Shown piece by piece: positions 55,094 to 64,000 of a DNA stretch of 64,000 nt (positions within the stretch are counted from its first letter, which is position 1; each line of letters opens with the position of its first letter). Where the stretch lies: contig CP136496.1 of the NCBI GenBank assembly GCA_032768795.1, positions 1,426,001-1,490,000 of the forward strand. Direction: 5' to 3'. Origin of the DNA: Tremella fuciformis (taxonomy: Eukaryota > Basidiomycota > Tremellomycetes > Tremellales > Tremellaceae). The notes below the pieces were generated by a model. It saw nothing but the letters and a program-made list of their open reading frames with translations, did no database searches and was not told the origin of the DNA. The translations under genes and the position numbers were made by a program.

Positions 55094-55816
55094 TCAGGTC
55101 GTATGCTGCCTATCGCGGCGCTTGATGCCGTGAACGACGACCTGGATACCGGCGATTGTGGCTCGCTGTCGACCTAGCTCTTCTCTCGCATCGCTGTCCA
55201 GAAGCTCGATCTCTTTCCACAGATCACGCAGACACTCGAGGGCGTCCGTCGGACGAGGTAAAAGAGGATGTTTCGCCGGTACCGGTGGTAAGGGACATAC
55301 CAGCGTCGTTGCCCGAGGAGCACAAGGCAAGTCAGGCAGGTCATGAGGAGAGGGTTTCCCTTCTCGGCGTCGACGCTGCGAGGCGGCGGGAACTTGCAGC
55401 CGGTCGGAGCTTGTGCTCGTCGCCGAGGTCTGCCTGTCATGGCCCGTGGTGCTTGAGGCTGCCCGAGCACGCAAAGGGACCGCCGGGACAGGCGGTACCA
55501 GCTCACTTCCATGTCGAGCAGAGTCTGGGAGAGGCGAGGGACGGGCACTGCCCTCGCCCAGAGTCATCCGCCTCGGCCGCGCCTCGCGGAGTGTTTGCGC
55601 CACAGCTCGCGCCACTTGGATCTCGGGCGAGAGCGTGAGCGAGGCGGTGGTGCTGCTTTCTGAAGTGCATGATGTGCGCGATGCCGCTGAGGAGAAGGAA
55701 GAGCGTGTTGGAGAGGGCTTGGCTGGGTGTTTGTGCGCTACCTGAGATGTCGGGGAGAGTGCGCTGGGTAGGAGTCGGGGCAGGTCGAGTTTTGGGGTGA
55801 GGGCGGGGGCGAGCAT
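55094..55816 (-). CDS. Hypothetical disordered protein, 240 aa
   Basis: Single exon from ATG 55816 (MLAPALTPKLDLPRLLPSAL) to stop 55094. Rich in Ser, Pro, Arg and Ala with repeated PPVPAVPLR / PLPPVPAKH segments that could be SH3 ligands; the last 50 residues (ALECLRDLWKEIELLDSDA, GRQRATIAGIQVVVHGIKRR) look helical. I do not recognise it. The frame is open upstream to about 56092 but that part looks like leader. The opposite strand is also partly open over the same interval (55156-55745), with poorer composition, so the strand call rests on the folded-looking C-terminus and convergent context. Confidence 0.5.
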   Translation of the reverse strand: MLAPALTPKLDLPRLLPSALSPTSQVAHKHPAKPSPTRSSFSSAASRTSCTSESSTTASLTLSPEIQVARAVAQTLREARPRRMTLGEGSARPSPLPDSARHGSELVPPVPAVPLRARAASSTTGHDRQTSATSTSSDRLQVPAASQRRRREGKPSPHDLPDLPCAPRATTLVCPLPPVPAKHPLLPRPTDALECLRDLWKEIELLDSDAREELGRQRATIAGIQVVVHGIKRRDRQHTT

Positions 55817-56452
55817 TGTCACTTGGGGTTCTCGAGGTTTCTGGTCTTGCTTGTTGAGGACTGGCAGTTTGACGTTCAGCAGTACTATCTGGTGTCGTGC
55901 TGTTGAGGTCAAGTTGTGAGCTCTTCTCTGCTCTCTTCCATATGGGAACGAGCTGCCCAGTGAGCCGGAAGTGGAAGTGACAGGCGAGTGAGACAAACAG
56001 CACGTTGGTACATACCCACATTGACAATTCCTAGGTTTTAAAGGGGACACCTGAAGCCCTGTGAGGAAGTCTGAAGGCTGATATCTGGTCATCCAGGTCT
56101 TTCAGATATTATAGAGGAGTTACCACGAGCTCATGACAAGCTATCATTGTCGGGCGTTAGCCGGGCGAGTGAGTCGCATGGTAGTCCAAAGCGCAGGATG
56201 TCGTCCATCTGCGCTCTACTCTGATAGGGCTGTCGAGGGTCCCTAAGCACTTCTATCTTCCACTTCTGGCTGGTCTGGTCAAGCAACCTTCGTTGAATGA
56301 CAAGCAAGACGAGTGAGAATACGGAGCACGGTCCTCTTGTCTGGCCACTCTCCCCCACTTTTGCTTCCCCACTTTGCTAAATCAGTCGCGTCTATCCTTC
56401 CTTCAGTTTATCGCCCTTTCCTCCTCTTTGCTTCTTTCTCAGAGTCGAGAGC
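55817..56452. promoter_or_regulatory. Divergent region before the POT transporter
   Basis: 636 bp between two divergent starts, with a C/T-rich leader at 56340-56440 before the transporter. No gene seen. Confidence 0.35.
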
Positions 56453-58758
56453 ATGTCCGACCCCGCTCATGGGGGCTGGCGGAGTCGGCTGGCCTCTCTG
56501 TTCAGGCCCGTGGGTGCCCAAAATGTGCTGAGAGCAGAGGAGTATGAGCTCGTTGCGGACGACGACCTGGATCTGGGCGAGGGTCCGCTGATTCGTCAGG
56601 CATTATGTTGTAGCTGACGATTAGTCGAGAGGTCCGGACCCTCGATCCACATTTCATCAAGCTCTACAGCGATACACCAAGGTCTGCGCCGAGTAGCAGC
56701 GCCCGTCCCGTGGGCGGCATGGATGATAGGCCTGGTCGAGTTCGGTCCGTTCCGCGACCATTGAGTCAGACGATGCTGATGGACACAGCGGAAAGAGCCT
56801 CGTACTACGGCGTCGGCAACGTCATTATGTCAGCTCAAGCATATGTCATATCTGACAGAGCTGACAGGCAGCAACTTCATTCAACGCCCATTGCCAGTTG
56901 GCGGGAATGGTACCGGCGCCCCGCCCCCAGGGAGCGAGGTCACGCCTGGCGCCCTCGATATGGGCCTGAGAGCCAGTACGGCCATCAGCACGGCCCTGTC
57001 ACTCTTATCGTGGACAATGCCCCTGGTCCGCCAAGCTGAGTTATTGGCGTCGCAAGCTGAAATGTAGCTCGGCGGCGTATTGGCTGACACGCGCTGGGGC
57101 AAGTTCCGCACCATCGCCATCGGGACCGCCATCGCCGCTGCTGCTCACTTGCTGTCGGTATATGGTCAGCTACGTGAGGATGGCATCGCTCAGATCAGCT
57201 GACAAGTAAGCTGCGCTTCCAAGTCTACTGCAAGCAGGCACGGCATTCCTTCCATTCCTCATTTCCATGCTCATGCTGTCTCTCGCGACTGGTCAGCTGC
57301 TATCAAACTCTCATTTTAGTGAGCTGATGGACAGGGCTGATCAAGGCCAACGTGGCGCCAATCATGGCTGAGCAGTACGCCCCCTCGGGCGATAGAGTGG
57401 TATCGCTTCTCCGAGGCGAGAAAGTCATCATCGACAGAGAGATGACGATCCAAAAAATCATGGCGGCCTACTATGCCACTACCAACGTGGGCGCCCTCGT
57501 CGGCATCGGCTCCACCTTTGCAGAGAAGGTGCACCAAATACTCGTTTTGACTTTAAAGAGGACTGACCTCCAGTACTATGGATTCTGGGCTGCATTCTTG
57601 CTTCCTGGGGTGGGACACAGCTTCCCTTGTTGCATGATCATCAGCTGAAATCCAGCTTGTCTTCGCTGCGCTGCCGCCGCTACTCTATATCGTGAAGGCC
57701 CACTTGGCACCCTCGCCACTCCCAAGCTCTTCCGCTTTGACTGGGCACCTTCGTGCGATCGGTCAACTCATGACGAACAGCAAGATTAGTGCATCGGACC
57801 ATAGCCTTCAGGAAGTGAAGCAGGGTCTCGCTGCTTGCAAGATTTTCGCCTTCTTCATCATTTACAACGTTGCCGATGGCGGTCTACAAGCTCTCACGAC
57901 CAGCCTGACGGGATCAATGACTACTTCCGTAAGATAATCTCGCTGTTCATCACATGGCTCACGACAGGGTGTTCCTAATGACTTCCTGGGAGTCGCGTGA
58001 GCGATTCTTCAATTTTGACGATAACATTGACTCATGACAGCAACCCGCTTATGATAGTCATATCAGTTCGCCACCCGCTTTCGCCAGAAACGAGCTGACT
58101 GGTCAGATCCCTCTTCTCAGCAGATACGTCTATCCGTACCTGGCCAACCGCAATATCGCCTTTGGCCCAGTCAGGCGCACAGTCGTCGGCTTCCTGATTG
58201 CCGCGGCCAGCATGGCCTACTGCGCAGTCTTGCAGCATGCGGTCAGTGTGACGCCGCTCACCGATTGAGGTATTGACGGACAGGTGTATCGAACATCGCC
58301 CTGTGGCTACCATGCGACAGACTGCTCCATCGGCTCAGGCGTGTCGCCCCTGGTCAGCTAAGAATGCTGACTCGACTGCAAGCTGATGGATAGAGTGCAT
58401 GGCTGTTCTTTCCTGCGCCAGCCCTTCTTGGCATCAGTGAGGCGCTTGCGAGTGTCAGCGCCATCGAGCTCGGCTATATCATGTCCCCGCGTCAGTTGCC
58501 GTCATTGCACCCTCCCAGCTGACGCTCAGCCTCACTGCGCTCGATGGTGAATGCCATGTATCACTTTACACTTGCTTTGGCATCGTTGGTTGTCATGATC
58601 TTCGTGCCGTTCATGCACGATCCGTGGCTGGTCTGGCCGTTCGCAGTCACTGTCAGCTGCCAGCTGAGAGCCATAGAGAAGCTGACGATCAGGCAGTCGT
58701 CACGATAGTAGCCGCTTGGGGTGTCTGGAGGGCGTATGGCCATCTCGACATCACTTGA
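56453..58758 (+). CDS. PTR2: Proton-coupled oligopeptide transporter (POT/PTR2 family)
   Basis: Imports di- and tripeptides with protons. ATG at 56453 (MSDPAHGGWRSRLASLFRPV), cytosolic lead, then TAERASYYGVGNVI (the ExxERxxYYG helix 1 motif), RASTAISTALSLLSWTMPL, LGGVLADTRWGKFRTIAIG (family motif G[GA]xxADxxxGxxxT), FLPFLISMLMLSLATGLIKA NVAP, MAAYYATTNVGALVGIG (FYxxINxG equivalent), YYGFWAAFLLPGV, FFIIYNVADGGLQALTTS, NPLMIVISIPLLSRYVYPYL, SVSAIELGYIMSPRSMVNAM and a last helix ending RAYGHLDIT-stop at 58758. About ten introns. Around 580 residues, typical. Energised by the PMA1 gradient. Convergent with TVP38. Confidence 0.92.
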
Positions 58759-58898
58759 GCCTACGCCCATTACACGCACGCAGAATGCTGAGCACTTGTG
58801 CGGACAAGCACAGACTGGCCGTGCACTGCATCGACGTGGTGGGTCTCTCATACTGTACAATGGTAGATATCTCGATATTGACAGACTCCCAGATACGT

Positions 58899-61091
58899 CT
58901 ACTGCCCCGGGGGCTGTGCCTGTCTGGCATACGCCGAATAGCCCTGCGGAGGGTGAATCCCGGGACTCGGTACTTGCGCCATATTGTACTCTGTTCGCAT
59001 GCCCGGGTTTGCCGCATATGGACCAGATCCCGCTGGGGCCGGAGAGGGCATGGGAAACTCGGCAGGCGCAGACGGCTGCTCGATTGTGTACGCAGACGCT
59101 TTGGTGTCTGCTCGGCGAAGCGGTCCCGTTGGCCGAGCAGAGGGAAAGGAGCTGGACATCCCCGGCTGGGAGAAATCTGGGTGCGTATAGCCGATATCCT
59201 GCTCCGGAAGTGAGTTGGGAGGATCGACGTCGTATACCGACATAGTTTCGTTCGGGCGGTATCTGAGATCAGCATATTGGCCGCCATCTAGCTGGCAGGA
59301 TGCACTGTATGTCGTATGGGTTGCGGTAGCTCTGATAGCTTGCGTGGCCGGGTCGTGACATCGCCTGACTATCGCTTTGCTGGTGATGCAGCAGAATGGG
59401 ACTGCGAGACTCGTCCTGCTCGCCGATCTCAGGGTCGGATGGGCGTTCTTTGAAGCTCTGTCGCTTCTGACCGGTGACCGGGTCCATCGACACGCCTTGT
59501 GCTGCCAATGCCATCCTGGTCACTCAGCACTGCCTTGAGCCTGGCTGAGGGCATCTCACCTCTGTCGACGCCAGACTACCAGTCGCGCCTTGTCCATCTC
59601 ACGATAGATGTACCATGCAGCGGCAATCGTCGCCACTAGGACATCAGCAATAGTCGACATGGCAGGCGGGAGGGACACACGGAATCCAACGCCTACTACG
59701 GTGTACGAGATGAGCTTGTCTTTGGTCGACTTCTCCTCTTGTTCAAAGATGACACCGAGGTATACCACGACAAGCTGAACGTCAAAGCTGTACTATGAAG
59801 CAGATCACGACTCACTTGTTTGGGCAAGGTGAGGACGGTGGCAATCAGGAAGAGCCAGATGTTCACGCCGACCATAGAGAACACAGCGGCTGGTAGTCAG
59901 TTCTGCGTGCCCGAGAGGATTTCGGAGACTGACTGGTGAAGTGGCTACATCGTCAGCGATGTAAGCTCACCCTGCCGACCGCAAGACTCACCCGGGAATG
60001 GCACTGAGACGAGCCATGAAGATGATGAGAAATCCTCCTTCGCGTACGACGTGAGCCATGCACGCGTAGTTGAAGCTCTTCTTCTCCTGCCGCTGTGCCA
60101 TGGACCGCAGGCAGTACTTGAAGGCGTAGAAGTTTCCCACCTGACTGTCAGCTGGAGACGCATGTAGGGACAGACGAGCTGACTTCGCCGAGAAAGGTAC
60201 CTGCTGCGACGATTCCAAAGCCGATCCAGAGACCCCATACGGCTCCAACGAGGATGGCCACGATCTGCCGGATCAGCATTTGACCACGATTGGACGAGCG
60301 GCCCGTTGCTCACTTCATGTCCGAATAGCGGCGGGAATGAGATGACGAACATGACTGCGATGGGGATCACCCAGCCAGCTGGGAGGCTGTGTGTCAGTAC
60401 CAGGCTTCAATGACCGCGCACGACACGCACTCTTTCATCCAATTCGCCACCGGCTTCAGCCATGTCACGATCTGTGGGCGTCAGCAGAGTCACCGTATCA
60501 CCTGCAAGCGACGCACGTCATCGTGATATACAGTCATGAGAGTCGCAAGGACAATGATGATGAGCAGTCCGACATAATAGTCTGTCATCAGTCGCCCTTC
60601 TCGATCTTTCACGAGATGCCCTCACACCACCACTCTTTTCGGATGAAGAACCGCCAATTCCGCATCGCCTGCCAGTCGATCAATCCCTTCCGCATGAACT
60701 CGCTCTCGGCCTCCTCGTCCTCTTTGGTCCACCCCTCTGGCCTCTCATCTTTGAGCACAGGTGCCAAGCTCGAGTCGGACCCGGCCCTCAGCCTACTGCT
60801 CGTCGGCAAGCTCGTCATGGAGGCAAGGGGCTGATTTTCGTGTGTTTGCGGGTCTGGAGAAGGTGCAATGTATAGACTCGAGCTCGAGTCGTATGGACTG
60901 GACGAGTACGCCGGAGCCAGGTGAGCGGCGGGGTAACCTCCTTGCTGCGCATGCCGCTCGTCCCGCCTCCGTTGGTAGTCCATCTGGTGGGGCATCGGCG
61001 AGGCTGACGGTGAGGAGCGATATGATGGCGGGTAGGGGTGCGAGATGTTCAGCCGAGATGGCGAAGGGTCAGACGGGCGCGAATAATCCAT
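58899..61091 (-). CDS. TVP38: TVP38 / VTT-domain (SNARE-associated, DedA-like) Golgi membrane protein
   Basis: VTT proteins are DedA-fold membrane proteins; fungal Tvp38 resides in the Golgi and relatives act as lipid scramblases. ATG at 61091 gives a long disordered N-terminus (Pro/Ser/Tyr-rich, 150 residues), then RNWRFFIRKEWWCEG, YYVGLLIIIVLATLMTVYHD, WVIPIAVMFVISFPPLFGHE, VAILVGAVWGLWIGFGIVAA GTFLGEVGNFYAF (the VTT GxxxGxxxxF core), MAHVVREGGFLIIFMARLSA IPG, and FSMVGVNIWLFLIATVLTLP K. A further helix follows (PAMSTIADVLVATIAAAWYI Y), then a C-terminal disordered tail with MSVYDVDPPNSLPEQDIGYT, to stop 58899. At least seven introns. About 590 residues; longer than yeast Tvp38 at both ends. 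Confidence 0.88.
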
Positions 61092-61856
61092 GTTGCTGAT
61101 GACCCTCGTGCCGGGATGAAATTGACAGATGGTATGAGAGAACGACCGAAGTGTATGAGCCTTCCTTTGCGCGAGGGGCTCGGAAAGCGCGCTATCCACG
61201 ACCTATCGCTTGCTGGTGGTCCATGCGCTGAGATTCTCCGTCGATTCCTTGGACTAGCGTAGTGTTGTCAAGTCGACGATCTCCTTAGTGTCGTCTCAAC
61301 GCTTCGCCTCGGAAAGTTGCGTGTTGCAGATGCGACGGAGAAGTGGGATCAATCGAGGGCGAGCGCGGCGGGGTGGCGTGAAGAAAGGAGCGTACGTCGC
61401 TCCCAGGTCGAGAGGTGTTGGGTCGTTCTTGGCCTGCGCTGCTGATCGCTAATCTTCATGTAATCATGGAGACCGAGATGGTGATGGGTAGGCGGTGCGG
61501 AAGAGCGTAGAGGCGGTGTTTCAGCATCGCGTCACGTCTTTGTGCCCCGCGAACCGTGCCTGACCAGACCAGAAACGTTGCTACAGGTTCTTGGCGCTCT
61601 GAACCACCTCTCTGCATTGCACAATGGACCGGCTGCCTGTTCTCGCTGGTGCCACAGAACGACTGCAGAGCAGTGAGCACCTCACAGGAAGCTTGCGCCT
61701 CCATTCAACTCTCCGCCAGCAACGCGAACCTTCGATTGTGACCTGACTGTGAGTATAAGAAGCCTCCCATGCCCTCACTCACTTCGCCACCCGGTCCTCT
61801 CTCATCAGTTCCGCGGGCTTCAGCACACACTTTTGCGCTCACTTATCAGACAATCA
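61092..61856. promoter_or_regulatory. Divergent region between TVP38 and the PAM2-motif gene
   Basis: 765 bp, no supported gene. Weak reading frames on both strands only. Confidence 0.35.
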
Positions 61857-63086
61857 ATGCCTGCAAGCGGCGAGAGTAGTCGGTCGAATGACTCGGCTGT
61901 CAATAACTCGCCTTTGACAGCCCCGACACATCCAAGCTCGTCGCTCTTGGGGCCTAGTCGGACACTTCGTGAACACGAGCCCCAAGCACGAGTAGTACGC
62001 TGGCTCGTAGGAGATGTAAGCAGCACCGCTCCTCCTATAGATGCGGCAAGTTATCCGAGCCGTCCATATGGTGGCAAACTGTTTGACCCGGAGTCTGAAC
62101 AGTTTGTCGATCCGCCCAGATCTCCTCAAGCGGTTCGAGACGATGCGCCAGACGGAGCAACCGTCGATGAAGCGAAACGGCGATCTCGTCAAGCCGCAGG
62201 AAAAAGACCCTTGCACATCGATGACTCACACAATGCCTGGTCCCGCCGGGCCGGAGAGCCATCCCTCCCCCCTAGTCAGGAAGAGGTTCTGCCGCCTAGG
62301 CCCCCCTCACTTCCCCAAAAACCCGAGAATCCATACTTAAATTCGAGGCCATCGTCTACGAAACGTCTCCCTCGCGAAAAGGCGCGACCAGCCGTACCGC
62401 TGGCTCACCATCAAATACCCTCGGTCTCCAGCCCTGACAAGCCAGAGCCCGAAGCGTGCAACGAGCCTGTTCCTTCCTTTGTCGAGCGCATTGACCGGAT
62501 AAGACAGGCCCAAAGTGGAATCATCACTCAGATTGAGTCCAGCAATGCTTCTGCTGCGACGAGAATGCCCCCTCTTCAACAAACATCGCTTCTTAACTTG
62601 CCGTCTCACCCTGCTGTAGGGCGTCGACCGTCCTATGATACTGCGATGCCTCGGCCCCTTTATTCGCCTGGGTATACTAGCCCAGTATCATCCTTCGGAT
62701 CGCTAATGGGAACTCCTTATGCTCATACTACACCAGCGTTTCCACCACGGACCACGGCTTCCCCTCCAGGAAGATTCCCTGCGCCCTACGACCGCGTTAA
62801 TAGTTCTCAGGCTGACCAAGGTATTGGATCTGGACATCCTTGGCCTTACACAGACGCAACCTCTCCTGGCCGGCAGTGGACTCGCAGCGATAGTCGGACT
62901 GCTGACTTCCTTGCTCCATCTCACCTGGAACACCGTACCTTCACGCAGACAGCGTCGCCGCCGGGCCCCAGCACCATGGCATATGTAGAGTCTCGCAGGA
63001 ACTTCGACCCGACCGCCAAGGAGTTCATCCCGTCTAATCCGCAAGCTGACGGTTCAGCCACGGGAGATCCGTCTGCCAAGGGTTGA
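61857..63086 (+). CDS. Disordered protein with a PAM2-like (poly(A)-binding protein interaction) motif
   Basis: 409 residues, single exon from ATG 61857 (MPASGESSRSNDSAVNNSPL), stop 63086. Ser/Pro/Arg-rich and probably unstructured throughout, with PPRPPSLPQKPENPY and ERIDRIRQAQSGIITQIESS as the only helix-like piece. Near the end, RNFDPTAKEFIP (encoded at about 62997-63032) fits the PAM2 consensus xLNPxAxEFxP, with Phe and Asp in place of Leu and Asn, that binds the MLLE domain of Pab1 in Ataxin-2, Paip and deadenylation factors. That suggests a role in mRNA metabolism; it is inference from one motif. The frame is open upstream to 61749, but the next ATG fits better. I know no named family. 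Confidence 0.7.
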   Translation: MPASGESSRSNDSAVNNSPLTAPTHPSSSLLGPSRTLREHEPQARVVRWLVGDVSSTAPPIDAASYPSRPYGGKLFDPESEQFVDPPRSPQAVRDDAPDGATVDEAKRRSRQAAGKRPLHIDDSHNAWSRRAGEPSLPPSQEEVLPPRPPSLPQKPENPYLNSRPSSTKRLPREKARPAVPLAHHQIPSVSSPDKPEPEACNEPVPSFVERIDRIRQAQSGIITQIESSNASAATRMPPLQQTSLLNLPSHPAVGRRPSYDTAMPRPLYSPGYTSPVSSFGSLMGTPYAHTTPAFPPRTTASPPGRFPAPYDRVNSSQADQGIGSGHPWPYTDATSPGRQWTRSDSRTADFLAPSHLEHRTFTQTASPPGPSTMAYVESRRNFDPTAKEFIPSNPQADGSATGDPSAKG

Positions 63087-63928
63087 CGAGCTGTACCTTC
63101 ACCTGATACCACTATGCATGCTGCGGAATTCTCACTTGTGTCAAGAGAGGCCTGACAGCCGCGCATGCCACTGGGGAGTGTGGCAGAATGCCCGTGTGGC
63201 GAAATTCGTTTGTGGCGGATCCTTTCCCTCCTTGGACGTCCGACCTGGGTTAACCTATCGCAATGCGGAAGACCGCTCCATAGGCCACGAGGGCGGCTTT
63301 GTCGGAGCCTGGGGGCGACACAGATACATACTGTGAGATCGGAAGGAGACTCTGCATGGAAGACCCAGTTGGACGGACCTGCGTCTGAACACCCGACGCG
63401 GAGACGCTCGGGTCCCCGGGATGGTGAGAGGGCAGAGAAGAGAGCGATTCCTGCGAGAGCCAGCTTGTCGAGTGAGATGAGAGATGGGGAGAAAGGAAGC
63501 TGCAGCGATGGGAAGAAAGGGGAGACTGGCCGTTCAAATGGCTACGTCATTGACCTGCGTCGTGCTCTGCGACTCCGACGCGAGTGATTCAGGCGAACCA
63601 GCTGGGAGGTGCGGCGGATGGGCACGAGCATTTGAGACTCAGCACATTCCTCGGAGGCGATACGTATACCCGTAGCTGCCCCATCTTGCAGGCGGCTTGG
63701 CGGACCGGTGAGGGGTTTTTGTAACCTTTCATCCATTCTTCGCCTTGCAAGGAGACGGTCTTTGAAGTTTTCTAGCTAAATGGAACGCTACAGGTGCAGT
63801 CCCTTCCGCCTATGCCATTGGGCCTCTGGTTTTCCCAACGACTTCAAGTCTACTGTAGTTCTACGATTTGCCACTCGACTCCCGTCAGTCTCTCAACTTC
63901 TTGCTACCAAACGACTCAAGCCTGCATC
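63087..63928. other. Gap upstream of the gene entering at the right edge
   Basis: About 840 bp. Minus-strand frames at 63250-63537 and 63542-63736 have no recognisable content and overlap plus-strand frames of equal quality. No tRNA or repeat seen. Confidence 0.35.
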
Positions 63929-64000
63929 ATGATGGATGGACCCAATGACGAGCCACTCCGTCCGCGGGTCTCATCTACAGAGGGTGTAAGGTATTCCACT
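63929..64000 (+). CDS. Start of a gene cut by the right edge
   Basis: ATG at 63929 in good context (GCATCATGATGG) followed by an open frame MMDGPNDEPLRPRVSSTEG; a GTAAGG at about 63986 could be a donor. The rest lies outside the window, so no function can be named. Confidence 0.35.
   Translation, partial: MMDGPNDEPLRPRVSSTEGVRYST

Noticed and set aside
55156..55745. Plus-strand frames of 160 and 110 codons opposite the 240-residue gene
   Set aside because: Composition poorer and no folded-looking segment; the minus-strand reading has a coherent helical C-terminus and fits the convergent layout with SCH9.

Overview
The window looks like nuclear DNA of a basidiomycete yeast, most likely a tremellomycete (the Cryptococcus/Kwoniella/Saitozyma side). 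Reasons: gene-dense GC-rich DNA; short introns of about 40-60 nt in nearly every gene, with GTRNGT donors and CTGAC/CTAAC branch sites a few bases before the AG; and basidiomycete-typical proteins such as one resembling the DUF6699 family. I found no rRNA, tRNA, CRISPR array or autonomous transposon. Coordinates below are start codon to stop codon, introns included; splice sites were inferred by keeping frame and matching family sequence.

Layout. 1-3.6 kb holds three unrecognised minus-strand genes, two of which look like paralogs. 3.7-8.6 kb: a SYLF-domain lipid-binding protein, the proteasome subunit SEM1/DSS1 and the G-alpha exchange factor RIC8. After a 2.8 kb gene-free stretch comes the plasma-membrane proton ATPase PMA1 (11.5-14.8 kb), then guanine deaminase and a nuclear-type protein with a C-terminal helical repeat pair. 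Mitochondrial BCAT is at 20.1-21.9 kb.

22.2-27.6 kb is the accessory part of the window: four small minus-strand genes that are clearly paralogs of one another (shared motifs and shared intron positions and phases), separated by poorly conserved ORFs that may be a second degenerate family. I recognise no known domain in them.

27.9-49.4 kb is housekeeping again: ASA1, a manganese-type CDF transporter, TSR4, a secreted S10 carboxypeptidase, a type II membrane GH17 glucanase, an MFS sugar transporter, a REB1/RTF1-like Myb protein, a PPR-like mitochondrial protein and the WD40 protein CreC. Between TSR4 and the carboxypeptidase lies an AT-rich island with three perfect GC hairpins in about 95 bp, unlike the surrounding DNA and reminiscent of fungal mitochondrial DNA.

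50-64 kb: an exon-rich gene resembling DUF6699 proteins, the SCH9 kinase with its C2 domain, a disordered protein, a POT peptide transporter, a TVP38/VTT protein, a disordered protein with a PAM2-like poly(A)-binding-protein motif, and the first bases of a further gene.

Functional themes: nutrient sensing and uptake (SCH9, RIC8, CreC, PMA1, sugar and peptide transporters, CDF), nitrogen and carbon salvage (guanine deaminase, BCAT), cell-wall and secreted hydrolases. Genes mostly alternate in divergent and convergent pairs with compact spacing.
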